From Haloarculaceae archaeon (GTDB taxonomy: Archaea > Halobacteriota > Halobacteria > Halobacteriales > Haloarculaceae): a stretch of 6,829 bases of DNA. The stretch spans positions 1 through 6,829 of the forward strand of contig JAHENN010000025.1 in assembly GCA_018609665.1 (NCBI GenBank), given 5' to 3'. The translations under genes and the position numbers were made by a program. Under the pieces are notes generated by a model. It was not told where the DNA came from. It did no database searches and worked only from the letters and a program-made list of their open reading frames with translations. How positions within the stretch are numbered: position 1 is the stretch's first letter; each line of letters starts with the position of its first letter. This document shows positions 1 to 5,455 of the stretch, in pieces.

Positions 1-125
1 CGGACGCGGCCGTCGGCGAGGCCGACGACGGGGCCGGCGTCGGTCAGCGTCACCCCGGAGCGGCGCCCCGCCTGCCGGGAGCCGCAGGGGTCGAGGTCGC
101 CGAGCGGGGCGGCCGCCTCACTCAT
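1..125 (-). CDS. N-terminal fragment of an unidentified operon gene (cut by left edge)
   Basis: The first 41 codons of a gene that continues beyond the left edge. It begins MSEAAAPLGDLDPCGSRQ and continues with GVTLTDAGPVVGLADGRV. The ATG at 123-125 overlaps the stop of the preceding gene in the sequence ATGAGTGA, the same kind of 8-base overlap seen at cbiL-cbiF. A weak GAGG lies about 12 bases upstream. It does not look like the start of CbiC, CbiD, CbiE or CobN. The pattern 'GVTLTDAGPVVGLADGRV' faintly resembles one blade of a PQQ/WD-type beta-propeller repeat, but the fragment is too short to assign. It could also be a false start if the gene is short. Confidence 0.6.
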   Translation of the reverse strand, partial: MSEAAAPLGDLDPCGSRQAGRRSGVTLTDAGPVVGLADGRV

Positions 126-489
126 CCGTCGGGAACGCCTCGTGGAGGGTCTCGTGGCTCTCGCCGAGCCCCTCCAGCATCCCCTCGCCGTGGTCGAGCA
201 GCCGTTCGAGGGCGTTCTCGGCGTCCCGGACGGCGACGAGCCGCCCCCGGAGGTAGTCGTACTCGTCGGCGTCGGCGTCGGCCGCCGCGACCTCCTCCTC
301 GAGCTCGACGAGGGCGGTGTCGAGGTGGCGGCGGCAGTCCGCGAGGCTGTCGGCGTCGGCCAGCGCCGCGATGTGCGGCGCCGGGTCGTCGCCGAGCTCG
401 TCGCGGGCGTGCTTGCGGGCGGCGTCGTCGCCGACGCCGAGGCTGTTCATCAGGCCGAGTCGGAGCGCCTCGATCTCGTGGCAGGTCAT
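118..489 (-). CDS. Small Cys/His-containing DUF3209-like protein
   Basis: A 123-residue protein of unknown function. It begins MTCHEIEALRLGLMNSLG, which I recognise as the start typical of the DUF3209 family; this is from memory, not a search. It looks all-helical, with long amphipathic stretches, for example LDTALVELEEEVAAADADAD (56-75) and LRGRLVAVRDAENALERLL (80-98). Potential metal ligands are C3, H4, H27, H39, C52, H55, H100, H112 and H116, many for so small a protein. There is no signal peptide or membrane segment. The ATG at 489 lies 6 bases after the cbiX stop, the largest gap in the window, without a clear Shine-Dalgarno. The stop overlaps the next start by 8 bases (ATGAGTGA). Being directly downstream of cbiX, it could assist cobalt handling or the chelatase, but that is inference. 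Confidence 0.82.
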   Translation of the reverse strand: MTCHEIEALRLGLMNSLGVGDDAARKHARDELGDDPAPHIAALADADSLADCRRHLDTALVELEEEVAAADADADEYDYLRGRLVAVRDAENALERLLDHGEGMLEGLGESHETLHEAFPTDE

Positions 490-495
490 GTTCGT

Positions 496-1683
496 TCAGA
501 GGGTCTGGTCGACCAAGTCGGACACGATTCGGTCCCGCTCGAGGGACGAGGCGATGCGGTCGGCGTCGTCGGGGGCGACGTTGCCGTACCAGACGTTGTC
601 GGGGTAGACGGCGACGTTCGGCCCCTCGCCGCAGCGGTCGAGACACGACGACCGCGTGATCTGGACGTCCAGCTCGCGGTCCCGGGCGGCCTGCCGGAGC
701 CGCTCGAGGACGGTCGCCGCTCCCTGGCCCGCACACGTCCGGTTCGTGCAGACGGAGACGTGCTTCTCGGGGGCGTCGTGGACGTGCGGGTCGTCGTCGA
801 CGTCGGAGCGGTCGGCGTGGGCCGCCTGGTGGGTCATCGCCCGCAGCATCGCCCGGGCGCCGCCGGCCTCGCCCTCGAAGCCGTCCATCTCGACCTTGTA
901 CTTGCAGGTGTCGCAGGACATCGAGACGTCGCCGGCGCGGGCCTCCTCGAAGCGGTCGGCCAGCACCGCCAGCAGCCGGTCGTCGGTGCCGAGCGGCTCG
1001 CCGCAGGCCGCGTCGACGTAGGGGTACTCCTCGTCGAACGTCTCGGCGCCCTCGCGGATGCGGCCCGTCAGCACGCCGTCGCCGAGCATGTACGGCAGGA
1101 CGACGACCGCGTCGGGGCGGCGCTTGGCGACGGTGTGCAGCGCCTCCTCCAACAGCGGCTCGGTGACGCCGATGAACGCCGCCTCGACGCCCGCGAAGGC
1201 CCGACCCTCGTACAGCAGCCGGGCCAGCTTGTGGACGTCGCCGTTGGAGTCGGGGTCAGACGACCCGCGGGCGCAGACGACCGCCACCACGTCGTCGGTC
1301 TCGCGGTCGACGCCCAGTTCGTCCTCGACGGCCGCCGCCCGGTCGTCCAGCAGCTCCACCATCGCCGGGTGGACGCCCAGGTGGCGGCCGTTGTGGACCG
1401 CCACGTCGTGGTCGGCGCGGGCCTGGTTGACCACCAGCGGGACGTCGGCCTTCACGTGGCTGGCGGCGAACAGCGACAGCGGCAGCACCGTCACGTCGGA
1501 GACGGTCGGCGCCAGCGTCTCGACGGCCTCCTCGATGGACGGCTCCGCCAGCTCGATGAAGCCGGCGTCGACCGGCAGCCCGAGCCGCTCCTCCAGCCCC
1601 GCCGCCAGCGTCCGCACCTGCTCGTTGGACTTCTCGCGGCGGGAGCCGTGGCCGCCGAGAACGACCGCCTCGGCGTCCAACAT
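496..1683 (-). CDS. cbiX: Sirohydrochlorin cobaltochelatase CbiX fused to a [2Fe-2S] thioredoxin-like ferredoxin domain
   Basis: A 395-residue cobaltochelatase that inserts Co2+ into sirohydrochlorin, the entry step of the cobalt-early pathway. CbiX domain 1 (about 3-125) has LGGHGSRREKSNEQ with H12, and LFAASHVKADVPLV with H76; these match the two metal-binding histidines known in CbiX. Domain 2 (about 130-248) has CARGSSDPDSN in place of HGS, so that histidine is lost, and LPYMLGDGVLTGRI. Next come MSCDTC (255-260), the MxCxxC Fe-S motif reported for long CbiX, and a His-bearing linker (H285, H289, H300, H302, H308). A C-terminal [2Fe-2S] thioredoxin-like domain follows, with C312, C317, C347 and C351 (CTNRTC and CLDRC). 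The ATG at 1683 is chosen over the open extension to 1776 because it has a Shine-Dalgarno and fits the domain start; the extension lies inside the upstream gene. Confidence 0.94.
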   Translation of the reverse strand: MLDAEAVVLGGHGSRREKSNEQVRTLAAGLEERLGLPVDAGFIELAEPSIEEAVETLAPTVSDVTVLPLSLFAASHVKADVPLVVNQARADHDVAVHNGRHLGVHPAMVELLDDRAAAVEDELGVDRETDDVVAVVCARGSSDPDSNGDVHKLARLLYEGRAFAGVEAAFIGVTEPLLEEALHTVAKRRPDAVVVLPYMLGDGVLTGRIREGAETFDEEYPYVDAACGEPLGTDDRLLAVLADRFEEARAGDVSMSCDTCKYKVEMDGFEGEAGGARAMLRAMTHQAAHADRSDVDDDPHVHDAPEKHVSVCTNRTCAGQGAATVLERLRQAARDRELDVQITRSSCLDRCGEGPNVAVYPDNVWYGNVAPDDADRIASSLERDRIVSDLVDQTL

Positions 1684-2351
1684 TAGGCACCCTCCGCGCG
1701 CTCGACGCTCCGGCGGAGCTTCCGGCGGCGGCTCGGCGCGAACAGCCCCGTGTCGCCGCTGCCCTCGTAGAGCCACTCGCCGACGGCCGGCACCGCCTCG
1801 TCGTCGATGCCGAACCAGTGTCCCCCGGAGGACGTCTCGGCGGGCTCGCCGTACGGCGCCTCGACGGGAATGTCGTCGAGCAGCCGGCCGACCGTCGACA
1901 GCAGCGCCCGGTCGGGATGGACGAACGACACCCCGACGGTCCCGGCCGAGGACTTGAAGCAGACCGTCCCGCAGCCCTCCAGCAGCCCCCGCAGGAGCTG
2001 GCGGTCGTGGTCGGCCAGGGCGTCGAGCCGGTAGCCGCCGGGGTCGCCCTCGAACGGCAGTCCCAGCGCCGCCGCCGCGCGGTCGCCGACGCTCCCGTGG
2101 GCCTGCACGGTGTAGCGGTCCTCGCTGCGGGTGATGGTGGTGTCGTGGGCGTACTCCCGCTCGATGATGCGGTGGTCGACGCCCTCGGCGCCGGCGACGG
2201 CCGCCAGCCGCTCGGCGGCCGTCTCGTCGTTCGTGTGGACGGTGACGCCGTCGGCGGACACCCGCCCGTCGCCGATGACCCGGCCCCAGAAGTACGCCGT
2301 CTCGGGGTGGGCGTCCAGGAGGTCCCCCGGGACGCCGGTCTCGGCGCTCAC
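1683..2351 (-). CDS. Cobalamin-operon protein with degenerate LAGLIDADG-type fold
   Basis: A 222-residue protein with no obvious enzyme signature. It reads as a two-repeat LAGLIDADG (homing-endonuclease-like) protein. Repeat 1: AYFWGRVIGDGRVSADGVTV (19-38), then NDETAAERLAAVAG. Repeat 2: RQLLRGLLEGCGTVCF (117-132), then VSFVHPDRALLSTVGRLL. A C-terminal WLYEGSGDTGLFAPSRRRKL (193-212) resembles the usual 'WLY...L..KR' ending of these proteins. The acidic residue survives in the first motif (D28 of GDG), but in the second the expected Asp is C127 (LLEGCG), so nuclease activity is unlikely. The GTG start at 2351 has GGAGGG 6 bases upstream and overlaps the ferredoxin stop. Its own TAA shares one base with the cbiX ATG. 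It may be a regulator or scaffold comparable in origin to WhiA; this is inference. I recall similar unnamed proteins in other haloarchaeal cobalamin clusters, but cannot verify that here. Confidence 0.8.
   Translation of the reverse strand: MSAETGVPGDLLDAHPETAYFWGRVIGDGRVSADGVTVHTNDETAAERLAAVAGAEGVDHRIIEREYAHDTTITRSEDRYTVQAHGSVGDRAAAALGLPFEGDPGGYRLDALADHDRQLLRGLLEGCGTVCFKSSAGTVGVSFVHPDRALLSTVGRLLDDIPVEAPYGEPAETSSGGHWFGIDDEAVPAVGEWLYEGSGDTGLFAPSRRRKLRRSVERAEGA
1690..1695 (-). promoter_or_regulatory. Shine-Dalgarno site for the cbiX ATG at 1683
   Basis: GGAGGG on the minus strand, 6 bases upstream of the ATG and inside the end of the preceding gene. Sequence and spacing are identical to the site before the GTG at 2351. 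It decides against the longer frame starting at 1776. Confidence 0.7.
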
Positions 2352-2614
2352 GGCTCGCCCTCCGTCGTCGCGTCGGCTGCCGCGGAGCCGTCGCCGGCGT
2401 CCGTCACGGCGATGGCGTCGACCGGACAGGCCGCGGCGGCCTGCTCGGCGGCCTCGCGGCGGTCGTCGTCGAACGTCGCCGTCAGCTCGCCGTCGGCGCG
2501 GTCGCCGTCCGGCAGCGTCACCAGCCCGTCGTCGGCCTCCTCGAACCGGCCGTCCCGGACGAGACAGGCGAAGATGCCGTCACAGCGGTCGAGGTCGACC
2601 GTTATCTCGTACAT
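2348..2614 (-). CDS. Small single-cluster ferredoxin, three-cysteine ([3Fe-4S]-like)
   Basis: An 88-residue ferredoxin-like protein, probably a soluble electron carrier for a step of cobalamin synthesis. It starts MYEITVDLDRCDGIFACLV and later has AAACPVDAIAV (61-70). The cluster ligands visible are C11, C17 and C63. In the bacterial-type motif CxxCxxC...CP the middle cysteine is replaced by I14, which fits a [3Fe-4S] cluster; a [4Fe-4S] cluster with an unusual ligand is less likely. Only one cluster motif is present. The C-terminal 15 or so residues are a disordered acidic tail. The gene lies 2 bases after cbiH2, and its TGA overlaps the GTG start of the next gene (GTGA). No convincing Shine-Dalgarno is seen. 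Its redox partner is unknown; CbiX or an unseen reductase of the pathway are candidates by context only. Confidence 0.88.
   Translation of the reverse strand: MYEITVDLDRCDGIFACLVRDGRFEEADDGLVTLPDGDRADGELTATFDDDRREAAEQAAAACPVDAIAVTDAGDGSAAADATTEGEP
2358..2363 (-). promoter_or_regulatory. Shine-Dalgarno site for the GTG start at 2351
   Basis: GGAGGG on the minus strand, 6 bases before the GTG. It lies within the ferredoxin coding region. It supports GTG at 2351 as the true start of the LAGLIDADG-like protein. Confidence 0.65.
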
Positions 2615-2616
2615 CG

Positions 2617-3582
2617 TCAGTAGTCGTACTTCGTCTCGTAGCCGCGCGGCGTCACCATCCGGTCGTCCCAGACGTACGTCTCCTCGTTGCCGACGACGAC
2701 CGTCGTCGTCATGTCGACGACCTCCGCCTCGCCGAGCTCCGGCAGCGTCCCGAGGTCGGTGATGAGCGTCTCCTCGTCGTCGCGGGAGGCGCCGTGGACG
2801 ATTCCGACCGGCGTCTCGGGGTCGCGGTGCTCCAGCAGGATCTCACAGCAGCGCTGGAAGTTCTCCCGGCGCTTGCGGCTCCAGGGGTTGTAGATCGCGA
2901 TGGTGAACCCCTCGGGGGCGACGGCCTCCAGCCGCGATTCGATGTCCGCCATCGGCGTCAGGTGGTCCGACAACGACACCGAGACGGTGTCGTTGACCAG
3001 CGGCGCGCCGAGCCGCGCCCCGCAGGACTGCGCCGCCGGCACGCCCGGCACCACCTCGAAGTCGACCGCCGAGGCGGTGCCGCCCTTCGACTCGAGGATC
3101 TCCAGGGCCAGCCCCGACAGCGCGTAGACGTTCGGGTCGCCGGAGCCGATGATGGCGACGTCGTTGCCCGCGAGCGCCCGGTCGATGGCCTCCTCCGTCC
3201 GGGAGACCTCGCCGCACATCGGCGTCGAGTAGATGTCGTCGGCGTCCTCGACGATCTCGTCCGGCAGGAGGTCGACGTACGTCGTGTAGCCGACGATGTG
3301 CTCGGCGTCGGCCAGCGCCGCCTTCGCGCGGGCGGTCATCCCCTCCGGCTGGCCGGGGCCGAGCCCCACCGTCACCAGCCGACCGGGGTCGGCGTCGAAG
3401 TCGTCGACGGTGGCGCCGACCTTCTCTTCGTCGTCCGTCGAGGCGCCGCAGGACGACGAAGAGCCGCCCGAATCGGTCGAAGCGCCGCACTTGCTCTCGG
3501 CGTTCGTCTCCGTCTTGCTCGCCCCGCACGTCGATTCGGTCTCGGTGCTCGATGCCTCCGTCGTGGTGTCGTCGGTGCTCAT
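2617..3582 (-). CDS. cbiH2: Precorrin-3B/cobalt-factor III C17-methyltransferase CbiH, second paralogue with Cys-repeat N-terminal tail
   Basis: A 321-residue protein: a tail of about 65 residues followed by a canonical CbiH domain. The domain shows VTVGLGPGQPEGMT (70-83), IGSGDPNVYALSGLALEIL (145-163), VVPGVPAAQSCGARLGAPLVND (177-198), IAIYNPWSRKRRENF (228-242), ETPVGIVHGASRDDEET (256-272), VDMTTTVVVGNEET and the MVTPRGY ending. This copy keeps YNPxSxxR, so it is the better candidate for the C17-methylation and ring-contraction step. The tail is Ser/Thr/Asp/Glu-rich and carries three CGAS motifs whose cysteines are C19, C32 and C45. The ATG at 3582 is preceded by GGAGG (3592-3596), 9 bases upstream. 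One base separates it from the first cbiH and 2 bases from the ferredoxin gene. Confidence 0.93.
   Translation of the reverse strand: MSTDDTTTEASSTETESTCGASKTETNAESKCGASTDSGGSSSSCGASTDDEEKVGATVDDFDADPGRLVTVGLGPGQPEGMTARAKAALADAEHIVGYTTYVDLLPDEIVEDADDIYSTPMCGEVSRTEEAIDRALAGNDVAIIGSGDPNVYALSGLALEILESKGGTASAVDFEVVPGVPAAQSCGARLGAPLVNDTVSVSLSDHLTPMADIESRLEAVAPEGFTIAIYNPWSRKRRENFQRCCEILLEHRDPETPVGIVHGASRDDEETLITDLGTLPELGEAEVVDMTTTVVVGNEETYVWDDRMVTPRGYETKYDY
3439..3528 (-). repeat. Three CGAS motifs at exact 13-codon spacing in the CbiH2 tail
   Basis: The Cys codons are at 3526-3528, 3487-3489 and 3448-3450 on the minus strand, each starting a Cys-Gly-Ala-Ser motif and exactly 39 bases apart. The four-codon units differ at synonymous sites (TGC GGG GCG AGC, TGC GGC GCT TCG, TGC GGC GCC TCG), and the residues between them are not conserved. 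The similarity is therefore at the protein level, not that of a fresh DNA duplication. Confidence 0.75.
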
Positions 3583-3583
3583 A

Positions 3584-4471
3584 TCAGAAGTCCTCCACCT
3601 CGCGGCCGCCGCGCGGCGTCACGAGGTACGTGCCGTGGTCGTTCTCCCACTCGTGGGACTCGCTGGTGCCCACGAGGATGCTGGTCCCCATGCCGCCGAC
3701 CTTCTCGTCGTGTTCCGTCGCCTCGCCGAGCGTCGTGATGGTGTGGGTCTCGTCCTCCAGGTTGCGGCCGGCCTCGCCGCGGCCGGCGTCGTTGAAGATG
3801 GCGACCGGGACGTCGTCGGCCCGCTCCTCCCGGACGACCTCGATCGCCCGTTCGTAGTCCCGCCAGCAGTTGTACAGCACGACCACGAACCCGGAGATGG
3901 CGGCCGCGCGAAGCTTCTCCTCGATCTCCTCCCAGCCGCGCCACTTGTCCGACAGCGAGATCGTACAGAAGTCGTTCGACAGCGGCGCCCCGAGGTTGGC
4001 GGCGCCGCCGAGTGCCGCCGTCACGCCGGGGACGATCTCGATGGGAACGTCGTCGGCGTTTTCCTCGTCGGCCATCAGGAACACGAGGTCGGACTTGCCG
4101 TAGACGTTCGGGTCGCCGCCGGAGACGTGGGCGACCGTCTGGCCGGCACGGACGCGCTCGAAGGCCTCCCGCGCGAGCTCGACCTGCTGGCCCATCGACG
4201 ACCGCACGAGCTCCTGCTCGGCGCCGTTCGGCCGCCGCAGCAGCGTGCCGTCGGTCCAGCCGTCCGGCCGGTCGACGGCGCCGCCGTCGGTCGCCTCCGC
4301 GGCCGTCTCCGGCGGCAGCGTCCCGTCCTGCCGGAGGAACTCCTGGTAGAGGTTCGAGGCGATGACGCAGTCGGCCGTCTCGACCACGTCGCGGGCCCGC
4401 TGGGTCATCGCGTGCGGCAGCCCCGGCCCGATGCCGACGACGTACAGCGTGCCGTAGTCGTCGTCGGTCAT
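3584..4471 (-). CDS. cbiH1: CbiH-family methyltransferase, divergent first paralogue
   Basis: A 295-residue tetrapyrrole methylase of the precorrin-3B C17-methyltransferase family. CbiH normally methylates C17 and contracts the macrocycle. Motifs seen: LYVVGIGPGLPHAMT (9-23, SAM-binding), HVSGGDPNVYGKSDLVF (115-131), IEIVPGVTAALGGAANLGAPLSNDF (144-168, a CbiH hallmark), TISLSDKWRGW (170-180) and a VTPRGG ending. The ATG at 4471 is chosen because it overlaps the cbiG stop as ATGA; the same frame stays open much further upstream, but only as a shadow of cbiG. Two oddities stand out. Residues about 47-95 form a loop (QDGTLPPETAAEATDGGA and onward) that is longer than in the second copy. The family's YNPxSxxR motif here reads YNCWRDYER (200-208). 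It may be a specialised or sub-functionalised copy. No strong Shine-Dalgarno is visible, consistent with coupling to cbiG. Confidence 0.87.
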   Translation of the reverse strand: MTDDDYGTLYVVGIGPGLPHAMTQRARDVVETADCVIASNLYQEFLRQDGTLPPETAAEATDGGAVDRPDGWTDGTLLRRPNGAEQELVRSSMGQQVELAREAFERVRAGQTVAHVSGGDPNVYGKSDLVFLMADEENADDVPIEIVPGVTAALGGAANLGAPLSNDFCTISLSDKWRGWEEIEEKLRAAAISGFVVVLYNCWRDYERAIEVVREERADDVPVAIFNDAGRGEAGRNLEDETHTITTLGEATEHDEKVGGMGTSILVGTSESHEWENDHGTYLVTPRGGREVEDF

Positions 4472-5454
4472 CGGCCCACCGCCACCGTCACGGCCTCGTC
4501 GTACCGCTCCTTCTCCCGGAGCAGTTCGTGCTCGCGGCCGCCGGCGATGGCCGACGCCTCGGCGATGCCGGGCCAGCCGATGAGCTCCTTCGCCCGCGAG
4601 GGGGTCGGGCCCTCGTGGTCCAGCAGCGTCTCCTTCTCGAACAGCACGACGCCGGCGTCGATCGCCTGGGCGGCCGCGTACAGCCCGTCCTCGCCCTCCT
4701 TGCGGGTGGCGGTGGCGACGAACTCCACGTCGGAGAGGTCGTAGTCGAGGTCGTCGAGCGCGGCCTCCCAGGCGTCCAGCACCTGCTCGCGGTCGACGCC
4801 GTCGACGGTGCCGGTGCCGAGGACGACGCCGTCGTCGTTGCGCTTCATCACGGTGACGTCGTCGCCGACGAGGACGGCGCGCGGGCCGTCGAGCCGCTCG
4901 ACGGCGTCGAGTTCGTCGTTCAGCACCGCGAGGTTGGTCGCCACCGTCGAGTCGCCGTTGACGACGTGGGCGTCCAGCGCCTTGGCCTTCGACTCGATGC
5001 CCTGCTTGCCGGCCGCCTCGCTGGCGGTCGTCATCGCCGGCACCGCGCCCATCTGCGAGAGGTCGTGGGCGACCTGGTTGGCGCCGTGGTGGCCGCCGGT
5101 CAGCGGGATGGCCCACGTCAGCTCCTCGTCGACCACGACGACGGCGGGGTCGTCCCACTTGTCGTCCAGCAGGCCGGCGGTCTTCCGCATCGCGATGCCG
5201 GAGGCCATCAGCCCGACGAAGCAGTCGTAGGCGCCCCAGTGCTCGGCGAAGACGTCGCCGTGGTACTCGATGATGTCGATGCGCTCGTAGTCGTCGGCCA
5301 GTTCCGCCTCGATGTCGCGTGCGACGGGCAGCTTCCGCTCGAAGCTCACGATGGCGATCTCCTCGGCCACCTCGCCGTCGGAGTCGGGCGTCGAGCAGCC
5401 GCCGCCGTCGTCGGTGTCGGCCGTGTCGGTCGTGTCGGTGTTGTCAGTGCTCAT
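4468..5454 (-). CDS. cbiG: Cobalt-precorrin-5A hydrolase CbiG
   Basis: A 328-residue CbiG, which opens the delta-lactone of cobalt-precorrin-5A and releases the extruded two-carbon unit as acetaldehyde. Residues 1-30 are a low-complexity Thr/Asp tail with one cysteine (C20, in GGGCSTPDSD). The N-terminal CbiG domain covers about 32-120, with GLMASGIAMR (81-90) and VVVVDEELTWAIPLTGGHHGANQVA. The HHGAN stretch matches the conserved GGHxGAN signature of the family. A middle region follows (MTTASEAAGK, then to about 235). The C-terminal domain runs from about 240, with VEFVATATRKEGEDGLYAAA and IAEASAIAGG. The ATG at 5454 is preceded by AAGGAG (5464-5469), 9 bases upstream. The stop codon overlaps the next gene as ATGA (4 bases). 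Confidence 0.93.
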   Translation of the reverse strand: MSTDNTDTTDTADTDDGGGCSTPDSDGEVAEEIAIVSFERKLPVARDIEAELADDYERIDIIEYHGDVFAEHWGAYDCFVGLMASGIAMRKTAGLLDDKWDDPAVVVVDEELTWAIPLTGGHHGANQVAHDLSQMGAVPAMTTASEAAGKQGIESKAKALDAHVVNGDSTVATNLAVLNDELDAVERLDGPRAVLVGDDVTVMKRNDDGVVLGTGTVDGVDREQVLDAWEAALDDLDYDLSDVEFVATATRKEGEDGLYAAAQAIDAGVVLFEKETLLDHEGPTPSRAKELIGWPGIAEASAIAGGREHELLREKERYDEAVTVAVGR

Positions 5455-5455
5455 G

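Noticed and set aside
142..1686. Plus-strand open frame of 514 codons opposite cbiX and the DUF3209-like gene
   Set aside because: It spans two well-supported minus-strand genes, its translation is Val/Arg/Gly/Asp-rich low complexity with no motif, and such antisense frames are expected at this GC content.
1684..1776. Longer N-terminus for CbiX from the ATG at 1776
   Set aside because: The extra 31 residues are Arg/Pro-rich and lie inside the upstream gene in another frame. The ATG at 1683 has a good Shine-Dalgarno and starts right at the chelatase domain.
1683..2351. Active homing endonuclease or intein as a mobile element
   Set aside because: No intein splice-junction residues, no interrupted host gene, tight overlaps with both neighbours, and the second catalytic Asp is replaced by Cys.
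2692..2710. Perfect inverted repeat (gacgacgac, one base, gtcgtcgtc), possible terminator or operator
   Set aside because: It encodes the conserved TTTVVV stretch near the end of CbiH2; Thr and Val codons in this GC-rich genome automatically give complementary triplets. There is no T-run, and it is inside a gene.
2131..3738. Plus-strand open frame of 535 codons
   Set aside because: It lies opposite the LAGLIDADG-like gene, the ferredoxin and cbiH2. The Arg/Ser-rich, then Val/Asp/Arg-rich product resembles no family and is a shadow of the minus-strand genes.
3296..4744. Plus-strand open frame of 482 codons
   Set aside because: Shadow of both cbiH genes and the end of cbiG; no recognisable domain.
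4472..5158. Longer N-terminus for the first CbiH from position 5158
   Set aside because: The added residues are Arg-rich and entirely within cbiG. The ATG at 4471 overlaps the cbiG stop and sits just before the SAM-binding motif.
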